7,188 bases of DNA, taken from the NCBI GenBank assembly GCA_016788945.1, contig JAEUSA010000017.1, positions 1-7,188 on the forward strand, read 5' to 3'. The position numbers and the translations under genes were made by a program. The DNA is from Leptospiraceae bacterium. GTDB lineage: Bacteria; Spirochaetota; Leptospiria; Turneriellales; Turneriellaceae. The notes under the pieces were generated by a model that was not told the origin of the DNA, did no database searches, and saw nothing but the letters and a program-made list of their open reading frames with translations. Positions 1-5,737 of this stretch are shown one piece after another (position 1 is the first letter of the stretch; each line of letters starts with the position of its first letter).

Positions 1-886
1 CAAAACCGGCGGCGTCGTCGTAAACGACTTCATGCAAAGCTCAGACGAAGATATCTACGTCGTGGGCGATATGGCTGAAATTACGAACCGCATCACGCAC
101 ACCGCGACGCGTATTCCCCTTGCGGGGCCGGCTAATCGCCAAGGCAGACTCGCGGCAGAAAATGCACTCATGGGCAATCGCTGCCGTTATCGCGGCGCGC
201 TCGGTTCGTCAGTCATTAAGATCTTCAACAAGACACTCGCCTCGACGGGGCTCACGGAAAAAGCCGCGAAGCAGGCGAATATCTCGGCGCAGGCGGTCAT
301 GGTTCATTCCAACAACCACGCAGGTTACTATCCGAACTCCGAACGCATTGCGCTCAAACTGGTGTTCTCGCCGACCGATGGCAGAGTGCTCGGTGCTCAG
401 GCCTTTGGCCCCAACGGTACTGAAAAGCGCATCGATGTGATCGCCACGGCGATTGTCGGCTGGCTCACCATCTATGACCTTGCGGGGCTCGACCTTGCGT
501 ATGCACCGCCTTACTCGTCGGCGAACGACCCGGTAAATATGGCGGCGTTTCAGGCGATGAACCACCACTCAGGCCTTTCGCCGGTGATTACCTCTGCAGA
601 CCTTGTGGCACGGCGCGGTAACTTTGCGCTGCTTGACGTGCGGGGCGCTGGGGAGATCAAACATTATCCGGTCGAAAGCGACTTCCAGATTCCTGTCGAC
701 CATTTGCGCGAAAACCTCGCGCAGCTACCGAAAGACAGGCCGCTGGCGGTGCTCTGCCAATCGGGACAGCGCAGCTATATTGCGCAGCGCATTTTGAAAC
801 AATCGGGATTCAAAGAAGTATACAATATTACTGGCGGCTGGCTCGGGCTCGCCGCGCAAAGGGGAAAATGGGAGGACAAGAATTAA
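1..886 (+). CDS. CoA-disulfide/persulfide reductase with C-terminal rhodanese domain, 5' end outside the window
   Basis: This is the 3' part of a flavoprotein disulfide reductase; the frame is already open at base 2, so the N-terminal FAD/NAD(P)H domains and the redox Cys lie upstream. Visible in order: the end of the FAD domain (GGVVVNDFMQSS, then DIYVVGD, bases ~8-70); the dimerisation domain (~200-575); and a rhodanese domain (~590-870) with active-site loop CQSGQRS, Cys codon 755-757. The Tyr of HAGYYP (326-328) and of LAYAPPY (500-502) lie 58 residues apart, matching the two catalytic tyrosines of S. aureus CoA-disulfide reductase (Tyr361/Tyr419, from memory). Family members use NAD(P)H to reduce CoA disulfide, CoA persulfide or polysulfide; the rhodanese Cys is thought to feed sulfane sulfur to the reductase. 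It is probably cytoplasmic and co-transcribed with the next gene. The exact substrate (CoA-S-S-CoA, CoA persulfide or polysulfide) cannot be read from sequence. Confidence 0.9.
   Translation, partial: KTGGVVVNDFMQSSDEDIYVVGDMAEITNRITHTATRIPLAGPANRQGRLAAENALMGNRCRYRGALGSSVIKIFNKTLASTGLTEKAAKQANISAQAVMVHSNNHAGYYPNSERIALKLVFSPTDGRVLGAQAFGPNGTEKRIDVIATAIVGWLTIYDLAGLDLAYAPPYSSANDPVNMAAFQAMNHHSGLSPVITSADLVARRGNFALLDVRGAGEIKHYPVESDFQIPVDHLRENLAQLPKDRPLAVLCQSGQRSYIAQRILKQSGFKEVYNITGGWLGLAAQRGKWEDKN
871..876 (+). promoter_or_regulatory. ribosome binding site of the membrane rhodanese
   Basis: GGAGGA lies 10 nt before the ATG at 887, inside the last codons of the preceding gene. It is the clearest Shine-Dalgarno sequence preceding any gene start in the window and supports translational coupling across the TAA-ATG junction. 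Confidence 0.65.
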
Positions 887-1252
887 ATGACGAAAGATCA
901 ACAGACGCTACTGCTCATTGGAGCTACAGTCTTCGCGCTGTATTACATTTATAAGAAATTCAAAATGGGAGGAAACAAAGTGAAATTGAAGGAAATGCTG
1001 CAAAACGGAGCCAAGGTAATTGACGTGCGCAGTCGGGGAGAGTTTGCCGGCGGCCATTTTTCGGGAGCCGTGAACATACCAGTGGACGAATTGGCCGGCA
1101 AGCTGTCGAGTATCGGCCAGAAAGACGACCCGATCATCGTCTACTGCGCGTCGGGTATGCGTTCGAGCTCTGCTCAGCGCGTGCTGCAATCAGCCGGCTT
1201 TACGAATGTAGAGAACGGCATCAACCACATGAACCTGATGAGCCTGCGTTAG
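887..1252 (+). CDS. membrane-anchored single-domain rhodanese (sulfurtransferase)
   Basis: A 121-residue protein. One hydrophobic helix (residues 7-22, TLLLIGATVFALYYIY) is followed by KKFK, so by the positive-inside rule the catalytic domain should face the cytoplasm. The rhodanese domain (about 32-113) shows VIDVRSRGEF, GHFSGAVNIP and the active-site loop CASGMRSS with Cys87. Rhodaneses carry sulfane sulfur as a cysteine persulfide and pass it to thiol acceptors. The start ATG follows the preceding TAA directly, and GGAGGA at 871-876 is a good ribosome binding site, so the two genes should form an operon. Pairing with the upstream reductase-rhodanese suggests sulfur transfer to or from the membrane (inference). 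The C-terminus (NHMNLMSLR) lacks the usual GG..W-type ending of rhodaneses and is largely encoded within a hairpin arm. A second start (GTG 980) with its own Shine-Dalgarno could yield a soluble form. Confidence 0.88.
   Translation: MTKDQQTLLLIGATVFALYYIYKKFKMGGNKVKLKEMLQNGAKVIDVRSRGEFAGGHFSGAVNIPVDELAGKLSSIGQKDDPIIVYCASGMRSSSAQRVLQSAGFTNVENGINHMNLMSLR
967..973 (+). promoter_or_regulatory. possible internal ribosome binding site inside the rhodanese gene
   Basis: GGGAGGA is followed 6 nt later by an in-frame GTG (980-982, Val32). Initiation there would remove the membrane helix and leave a 90-residue soluble rhodanese domain beginning just at the domain boundary. The motif may simply encode the Met-Gly-Gly linker, so this is only a candidate. 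Confidence 0.3.
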
Positions 1253-1269
1253 CAGGCTCATCAGGTTCA
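1230..1269 (+). terminator. perfect 18-bp hairpin around the stop codon; possible terminator or mRNA 3' stabiliser
   Basis: Arms 1230-1247 (tgaacctgatgagcctgc) and 1252-1269 are exact reverse complements, with the 4-base loop GTTA at 1248-1251. The stop codon TAG (1250-1252) begins in the loop and its last base pairs in the stem. No T-run follows (the next bases are taccta), so it is not a textbook intrinsic terminator. It could end or attenuate transcription before the next gene, protect the operon mRNA from 3' exonucleases, or slow ribosomes at termination. Confidence 0.6.
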
Positions 1270-1285
1270 ATACCTATATAATTCC

Positions 1286-2140
1286 ATGGATATTTCCCGA
1301 CTGGCACAGCATTTTTTCGCTAATTGGTCAGGTTTTTTCCGTTCAGTTGGCAATCCGGGTTGGGGCAATTTTTTCTGGTTGCTCATTGCTGCTTCCCTCG
1401 CTGTGTTTGCACTCGAACTGGCGAAGCCCTGGCGTAAAGGCCAGCGCGTTTTGCGCCACGAACTGGGCCTCGATATTTTCTACATGTTCTTCAATATGTT
1501 CTTCTTTCCGCTTTTAGGTTATGCCACACTCAGTGCTGCTTTGGCGAGTGGCGTTGAGAGTCTTGCCTTTGTTAAGTCGCTGCGCGGATTTATTTCGTTA
1601 CAGACGCTGCCGCCGGCAATACAGATCGTTATCCTCTTTGTGGTACGCGATTTTCTGCAGTGGAATATTCACGTCGTACTGCACCGGGTGCCGTTTTTGT
1701 GGAAAATTCACGAAGTGCATCACAGTGCAGAAGTCATGAGCTTTCCCGTGCATCTGCGCTACCATTGGGCAGAAAATATTATCTACCGCGTGCCGGAGTA
1801 TTCGCTGTTTCTGCTCATCGGCAGCAATGTGCCGGATGTTTTTATCATCTATGTGGTTTCTTTGACCATCGGGCACTTGAACCATGCCAATGTGAAATTG
1901 CCGTGGGGGCCTCTCAAGTATTTATTCAATACCTCTGAGCTGCATCTGTGGCACCATGCAAAACAATTGCCTGTCCGTTATGGCGTGAACTATGCCATCT
2001 CCCTCAGCGTATGGGATTGGTTGTTTCGTACGGCGTACAACCCGCCGGCGCCACCGGAAGGGATTGGTCTTTTGGATGAGCCGGCATTTCCGCGCTCATT
2101 TATCCGCCAGCTTTTTTGGCCGCTAGCGTCGCGCAGGTGA
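1286..2140 (+). CDS. fatty acid hydroxylase / sterol desaturase family integral membrane protein
   Basis: A 284-residue membrane protein of the di-iron fatty acid hydroxylase superfamily. Its histidine clusters are HVVLH (129-133), HEVHH (142-146), HLRYH (156-160), HLNH (197-200) and HLWHH (220-224), the pattern that ligates the non-haem iron pair in sterol desaturases and lipid hydroxylases. Hydrophobic stretches lie at about 29-46, 62-88, 111-128 and 172-196. FLWKIHEVHHS and the late HLWHH are characteristic. Members use O2 to hydroxylate or desaturate lipids, sterols or carotenoids in the membrane; the bacterial substrate cannot be told here. The ATG at 1286 is the only plausible early start (the next Met is far inside), although no Shine-Dalgarno precedes it. 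It follows the rhodanese hairpin by 16 nt, so it may be read through from that operon. No functional link to its neighbours is evident. Confidence 0.9.
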   Translation: MDISRLAQHFFANWSGFFRSVGNPGWGNFFWLLIAASLAVFALELAKPWRKGQRVLRHELGLDIFYMFFNMFFFPLLGYATLSAALASGVESLAFVKSLRGFISLQTLPPAIQIVILFVVRDFLQWNIHVVLHRVPFLWKIHEVHHSAEVMSFPVHLRYHWAENIIYRVPEYSLFLLIGSNVPDVFIIYVVSLTIGHLNHANVKLPWGPLKYLFNTSELHLWHHAKQLPVRYGVNYAISLSVWDWLFRTAYNPPAPPEGIGLLDEPAFPRSFIRQLFWPLASRR

Positions 2141-2268
2141 ATTACTGGGCCCGCTTCATGCAGGCACTCGGCGTGCCGCCCGCCGGATTCTCGCATGAAT
2201 GCATGACAAAACCTCGGTTCTCCGGCAAATAATCTTTACGTGCCAATCTCGTCTGCACTTCGTTGTGC
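2141..2268 (+). promoter_or_regulatory. 128-bp intergenic region, presumed promoter of alanine dehydrogenase
   Basis: No gene is supported here. A weak promoter-like pair is ATGACA (2203-2208) and AATAAT (2228-2233), with a long 19-nt spacer. A short GGCAC/GTGCC hairpin (about 2163-2177) is too weak to call a terminator. No clear Shine-Dalgarno precedes the ATG at 2269. Confidence 0.2.
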
Positions 2269-3348
2269 ATGGTGATCGGCGTTCCTAAAGAAATTAAGAA
2301 ACTCGAGTTTCGTGTCGCGATGACTGCCGAGGGAGTGCGCGAGGCCATAGCTGCAGGACACAACGTGCTGGTAGAAGCGGGTGCCGGGGTCGGCAGCGGT
2401 ATAAGCGATGCCGATTACGCCGCCGCCGGTGCGGGCCTGATGTCGCGCGACGAGGTTTTTTCCGGCGCAGAAATGATCGTCAAGGTCAAAGAGCCGCTCG
2501 CGGCCGAATATGGCCTCTTCAAACCCGGGCAGATTCTTTTTACCTATCTGCATCTCGCACCCGATCGCGCGCAGACCGAAGCTTTGCTCAGGGCGCGCGT
2601 TACGGCATTTGCCTATGAGACCCTCGAAGTAAACGGCGAGCTACCGTTGCTCACGCCCATGAGCGAGGTTGCTGGGCGCATGGCGCCGCTGATGGGTTCA
2701 TTCTTTTTGCAGAAACGTTTTTCTGGTACGGGAGTGCTGCCCGCGGGAGCGACGGGCACAGAAAGCGCGCGCTGCGTGATCTTGGGCGCCGGAGTCGTCG
2801 GGGCCAGCGCTGCGCGCGTCGCGCACGGCATCGGTATGCGCACCATTGTGCTCAACCGCGGTGCGGCGAGGCTCAAGCAAATCGACGAACTGTACCGCGG
2901 CGAAGTACTGACGTTGTCGCTCACCGCGGGCAATATCGATCACGAAATCCGCACCGCAGATATGATCATCGGCGCACTGCTCGTGCCGGGCGGGCGCACT
3001 CCCGTCATGATTACGCGGCCCATGCTGCAACTGATGAAGCCGGGAGCGGTTATCGTCGATGTATCAGTCGACCAGGGCGGTTGTGCGGAGACTACCGTGC
3101 CCCGAACCCATGACGACCCGGTGTATACCGTCGACGGTGTGCAGCATTACACCGTGGCGAACATGCCCGGTGCTTACCCGCGCACATCGACCTATGCGCT
3201 CACCAATGCGACGTTGCCATGGATTCTGCAGCTGGCGAACCTCGGCCCAGACCGCGCCGTTGCAGAATCAGAACCATTGCGCAAGAGTCTGAATTTGCGG
3301 AATGGGGGGATTATGAACGAGGCCGTGGCGGCGGCGATGGGCGCTTAG
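2269..3348 (+). CDS. ald: alanine dehydrogenase
   Basis: Catalyses reversible oxidative deamination of L-alanine to pyruvate and ammonia in the cytoplasm. I chose ATG 2269 (359 residues) because it gives MVIGVPKEIK, matching the family's MIIGVPKEIK start; a TTG two codons upstream is possible but unneeded. Family residues are present: Arg15, Lys74 in KVKEP, His95 in YLHLA, Rossmann GAGVVG at 173-178, Asp269 in VDQGG and VANMPGAYPRTST at 297-309. Two things are odd. The residue at the end of Rossmann strand 2, normally Asp (VTILD.N, Asp198 in well-studied enzymes), is Asn196 followed by Arg-Gly, which hints at altered NAD/NADP choice. The C-terminus stops at AVAAAMGA, roughly 10-20 residues shorter than the Bacillus enzyme. 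The stop overlaps the stop of the convergent gene by 4 nt. The related transhydrogenase alpha subunit is less likely given VDQGG and NMPGA in Ald form. Confidence 0.92.
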   Translation: MVIGVPKEIKKLEFRVAMTAEGVREAIAAGHNVLVEAGAGVGSGISDADYAAAGAGLMSRDEVFSGAEMIVKVKEPLAAEYGLFKPGQILFTYLHLAPDRAQTEALLRARVTAFAYETLEVNGELPLLTPMSEVAGRMAPLMGSFFLQKRFSGTGVLPAGATGTESARCVILGAGVVGASAARVAHGIGMRTIVLNRGAARLKQIDELYRGEVLTLSLTAGNIDHEIRTADMIIGALLVPGGRTPVMITRPMLQLMKPGAVIVDVSVDQGGCAETTVPRTHDDPVYTVDGVQHYTVANMPGAYPRTSTYALTNATLPWILQLANLGPDRAVAESEPLRKSLNLRNGGIMNEAVAAAMGA

Positions 3349-4955
3349 CGCGCGACTGCATTACTTTGTACCATCAGTATTTCGTGACCGGTTAATGCAC
3401 CCTGAAGTTCATGCCTGCTGCAATTCGACAGCAAAATCTTCCCCTCAACCGGAGGCAGGGTTACCGGTTTTGCTGAAAAGTTCAAAAACACGTCGATCGA
3501 TTCGTTACCTATTGTGCGCCGGTACGCGAACACATCTTTGCCGCCGTAGATTTCTTTCCAATCTCCGAGGCGCAGCGCGGCATGTTGTTTACGCAATGAT
3601 AGCAGCTCGCGGTACCAGTGCCACAGCGAAGTGGGATCATTTTTTTCGCTCGCGACATTGCGGCCGGCAAAGTCGTCATTCACTGGTAACCAGGGCGTTC
3701 CCGAGGTAAATCCGCCATTTGCCGAGTCGTCCCAAAGCATGGGTGTGCGTGCCGGGTCACGGCCCTGAGCCAGCGGCCAATAGCGAATGCCGACCGGATC
3801 TTTCATCTCGGCGCGCGAGACCGAACCATCTTTCATGCCGATCTCTTCGCCATAATAAAGGTAGGGTGTACCCTTCATCGTCAGCAGAAGTGCTGCAAGT
3901 ATCTTCGCGCGCTGGCTGCTCTCGCCGCGTTTTGCGTAGCGCGTATACGACCGCGACCGGTCGTGGTTGTTGAAGGCAAGAGTGGGCCAGTTCTCGCCGC
4001 AGGCATTCAGCCATGTACGCAGAACATTGGCCATCGCCTTCGCATCCCATTTCTGGTCGAGCAGCGTAAAATCAAACGTCATGTGCAGTTCGTCGTCGCG
4101 GCCAAGATAGCCAGCGGCCAGTTCAGGGTCGCCGGAAAAATCGACGAGCACTTCGCCTACCGAAGTTGCATCGTATTTATCGAGCAGCTGCCTGAGGTCG
4201 CGCAGCAGCGGGTGCATCTCGGGCTGCGACATATCATGCACATGGTGCTGCAGTTCGTAGGGGCGCGGGTGCCGCCAACCCCAGAGGCGCAACGGATTGT
4301 CCCGAAACTGTTGATCTTTATAATAACAATTCACCACATCGAGGCGAAAACCGTCGACACCCTTCTGGAGCCAGAATTCTATATCGGCAAAGACGGCATC
4401 TTTTACCTGCGGGTTGCGCCAGTTAAGATCGGGCTGCTCTTTGAGAAACGAATGCAGATAATAACTCTCGGTCGTTTCGTCCCATTCCCATGCCGAACCA
4501 CCAAATACGCTTTGCCAGTTGTTGGGCGGTGCCCCTTTTTTGCCGTTGTGCCAGATATACCAATCGCGTTTCGCACTCTCGCGTGAGGCCCGTGATTCGA
4601 CAAACCACGGGTGCTGGTGCGATGTGTGATTCACCACGAGGTCGAGCAGCAGCCGGATGTTTCTTTTATGGAGCGCGGCGACGAGTGCGTCGAAGTCGGC
4701 CATCGAGCCGAACACCGGATCGATCGCCCGATAGTCCGAAATGTCATAACCGAAGTCAAACATCGGCGACGTGTTAATCGGCGAGAGCCAGACGGCATCG
4801 ACGCCGAGCTCAGTGAGGTAATCGACTTTGCTGAAGATACCGGCGAGATCGCCGATTCCGTCTCCATTTGCATCTTTGAAGCTGCGCGGGTAGATCTGGT
4901 AGACTACCGCTTCTTTCCACCAATTGCTTGCGATAATGCGGATTGAGTTTTGCAA
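3345..4955 (-). CDS. GH13 alpha-glucosidase (oligo-1,6-glucosidase/GH13_23-like)
   Basis: A 536-residue retaining alpha-glucosidase expected to release glucose from short alpha-glucans, probably cytoplasmic as no signal peptide is seen. The TIM-barrel opens with WWKEAVVYQIYPRSF; a DANGDGIGD loop (28-36) resembles the metal-binding loop of oligo-1,6-glucosidases. Conserved regions: DLVVNH (105-110), QPDLNW (174-179), GFRLDVVN with nucleophile Asp206, VGEVL with acid/base Glu268, and NNHDRSR with Asp332. Val207 beside the nucleophile is associated with alpha-1,6 preference in this group. The insert NCYYKDQQFRDNP followed by QPEMHPLL resembles GH13_23 enzymes, so alpha-1,4 or mixed specificity remains possible. 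The C-terminal beta domain is full length. The start is uncertain: TTG at 4953-4955 fits the family N-terminus, no Shine-Dalgarno is visible, and an in-frame TAA lies about 12 codons upstream. Its 3' end overlaps the ald stop by 4 nt. Confidence 0.9.
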   Translation of the reverse strand: MQNSIRIIASNWWKEAVVYQIYPRSFKDANGDGIGDLAGIFSKVDYLTELGVDAVWLSPINTSPMFDFGYDISDYRAIDPVFGSMADFDALVAALHKRNIRLLLDLVVNHTSHQHPWFVESRASRESAKRDWYIWHNGKKGAPPNNWQSVFGGSAWEWDETTESYYLHSFLKEQPDLNWRNPQVKDAVFADIEFWLQKGVDGFRLDVVNCYYKDQQFRDNPLRLWGWRHPRPYELQHHVHDMSQPEMHPLLRDLRQLLDKYDATSVGEVLVDFSGDPELAAGYLGRDDELHMTFDFTLLDQKWDAKAMANVLRTWLNACGENWPTLAFNNHDRSRSYTRYAKRGESSQRAKILAALLLTMKGTPYLYYGEEIGMKDGSVSRAEMKDPVGIRYWPLAQGRDPARTPMLWDDSANGGFTSGTPWLPVNDDFAGRNVASEKNDPTSLWHWYRELLSLRKQHAALRLGDWKEIYGGKDVFAYRRTIGNESIDVFLNFSAKPVTLPPVEGKILLSNCSRHELQGALTGHEILMVQSNAVAR

Positions 4956-4977
4956 GACGGGCGTCAGTCGTTTTTTG

Positions 4978-4983
4978 ATTATC
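4978..4983 (-). promoter_or_regulatory. possible -10 box for the alpha-glucosidase gene
   Basis: On the minus strand these bases read GATAAT, one mismatch from TATAAT, about 22 nt upstream of the TTG start. No recognisable -35 lies at the right distance; that zone is occupied by the left arm of the inverted repeat at 4991-5005, which could suit an activator- or repressor-controlled promoter. Confidence 0.3.
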
Positions 4984-4990
4984 GACTCTT

Positions 4991-5037
4991 AGAGCGCGTC
5001 TCGAACGCCGCCTCCTGCGAGTTTCAAGACCTGCTCT
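4991..5037. repeat. imperfect inverted repeat in the divergent promoter region
   Basis: Arms 4991-5005 (agagcgcgtctcgaa) and 5023-5037 (ttcaagacctgctct) pair at 12 of 15 positions plus one G-T, separated by 17 nt. It lies between the divergently transcribed alpha-glucosidase and barrel-protein genes, next to the candidate -10 box of the former. It could be a two-half-site operator for a DNA-looping or dimeric regulator, or an RNA hairpin in the barrel-gene leader. Chance occurrence is not excluded. Confidence 0.35.
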
Positions 5038-5077
5038 TAATAACTTTACGCCGCAGCTTCAAGTGTTCCTGAGACGA

Positions 5078-5737
5078 ATGCGGCGCGTTGGCTTGCTCTG
5101 TGGCTTTCTTGTGGTAACTACCACGGTTTCGGCCGGAATCGAAATCGGTGCCGACGGTAGTATTTTTATGCCGAAGCTGACGACCCGCACGTACCCGGCG
5201 CTGACGACGACGCAGGCGACCCAATTTGCCGGCCCGCTGTTCAACGGCTACGGCCATCTCACTCTTCCGCTGACGCCTTCGCTGCAAATGGGGGTCGGGC
5301 TTTCGCTCGGCTTCAGTCCGCAGACTGCGCAAGAGTATCCCGCGGGGGCGACGAAAGAAGAGCTGACCATAACGCGCTTCGGGGCCGATGGCCGACTGCA
5401 ATATGACCTGACGGCTCTCTTTTCACCCTACATCCGCCTGACGCTGGGCAAAGACTGGTATTACTGGAAAGATAATGGTATTACCAATGGGGTCCATTAT
5501 GAGGCTGAGTCATCGGCTGGCGGGTTCTTCTATGCTGCGTCGCTCGGTGTGCTGTTTCCGCTGGCTGCCGATTTTGCTCTCTATGTCCAAGGGGGATATA
5601 CGGCTTCGGTGAATTCGGCGATGACTATTCGGCGTTTTGCCGTCGGTGGGGTGAATCAGGCTGTAGCTGCACCCACGGTCGCCGATACCAATTATGCGGG
5701 ATGGCTCGCCAGTGCCGGTGCGCGCCTGAAATTCTAA
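5078..5737 (+). CDS. secreted protein, probable small outer-membrane beta-barrel, family not recognised
   Basis: I do not recognise a named family. From ATG 5078 (219 residues) it begins MRRVGLLCGFLVVTTTVSA, a compact signal peptide with likely signal peptidase I cleavage after VSA, before GIEIG. A GTG at 5063 would only lengthen the N-terminal segment by five residues. The mature part is rich in Gly, Thr, Ala, Tyr and Phe, with alternating polar/hydrophobic strands such as GHLTLPLTP, LQMGVGLSLGF, PYIRLTLGKDWYYW, GFFYAASLGVLF and FALYVQGGYTASV. It ends in SAGARLKF with a terminal Phe, the usual C-terminal signal for outer-membrane barrel assembly. About eight strands would fit the length. The role is unknown; opposite the alpha-glucosidase across a shared promoter region, a porin-like role in sugar entry is conceivable but unsupported. 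Its stop overlaps the convergent gene's stop by 4 nt. Confidence 0.75.
   Translation: MRRVGLLCGFLVVTTTVSAGIEIGADGSIFMPKLTTRTYPALTTTQATQFAGPLFNGYGHLTLPLTPSLQMGVGLSLGFSPQTAQEYPAGATKEELTITRFGADGRLQYDLTALFSPYIRLTLGKDWYYWKDNGITNGVHYEAESSAGGFFYAASLGVLFPLAADFALYVQGGYTASVNSAMTIRRFAVGGVNQAVAAPTVADTNYAGWLASAGARLKF

Noticed and set aside
1275..1282. TATATAAT as a promoter for the sterol desaturase-like gene
   Set aside because: Transcription from this box would begin after the ATG at 1286, and no -35 match lies upstream; the AT-rich run may be incidental.
2142..2363. Minus-strand open frame covering the gap before ald
   Set aside because: It overlaps the conserved start of alanine dehydrogenase, shows no recognisable features and has no ribosome binding site that I can see.
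3963..4586. Long plus-strand open frame (about 207 codons) opposite the alpha-glucosidase
   Set aside because: It lies wholly antisense to an unmistakable GH13 catalytic domain, shows no domain motifs, and reads as a by-product of the codon pattern of the real gene. The same holds for the shorter frame at 4611-4946.
4951..4976. GACG..CGTC followed by six T residues as a plus-strand terminator
   Set aside because: The stem is only about 4 bp with an impossibly small loop, and no plus-strand gene ends here.
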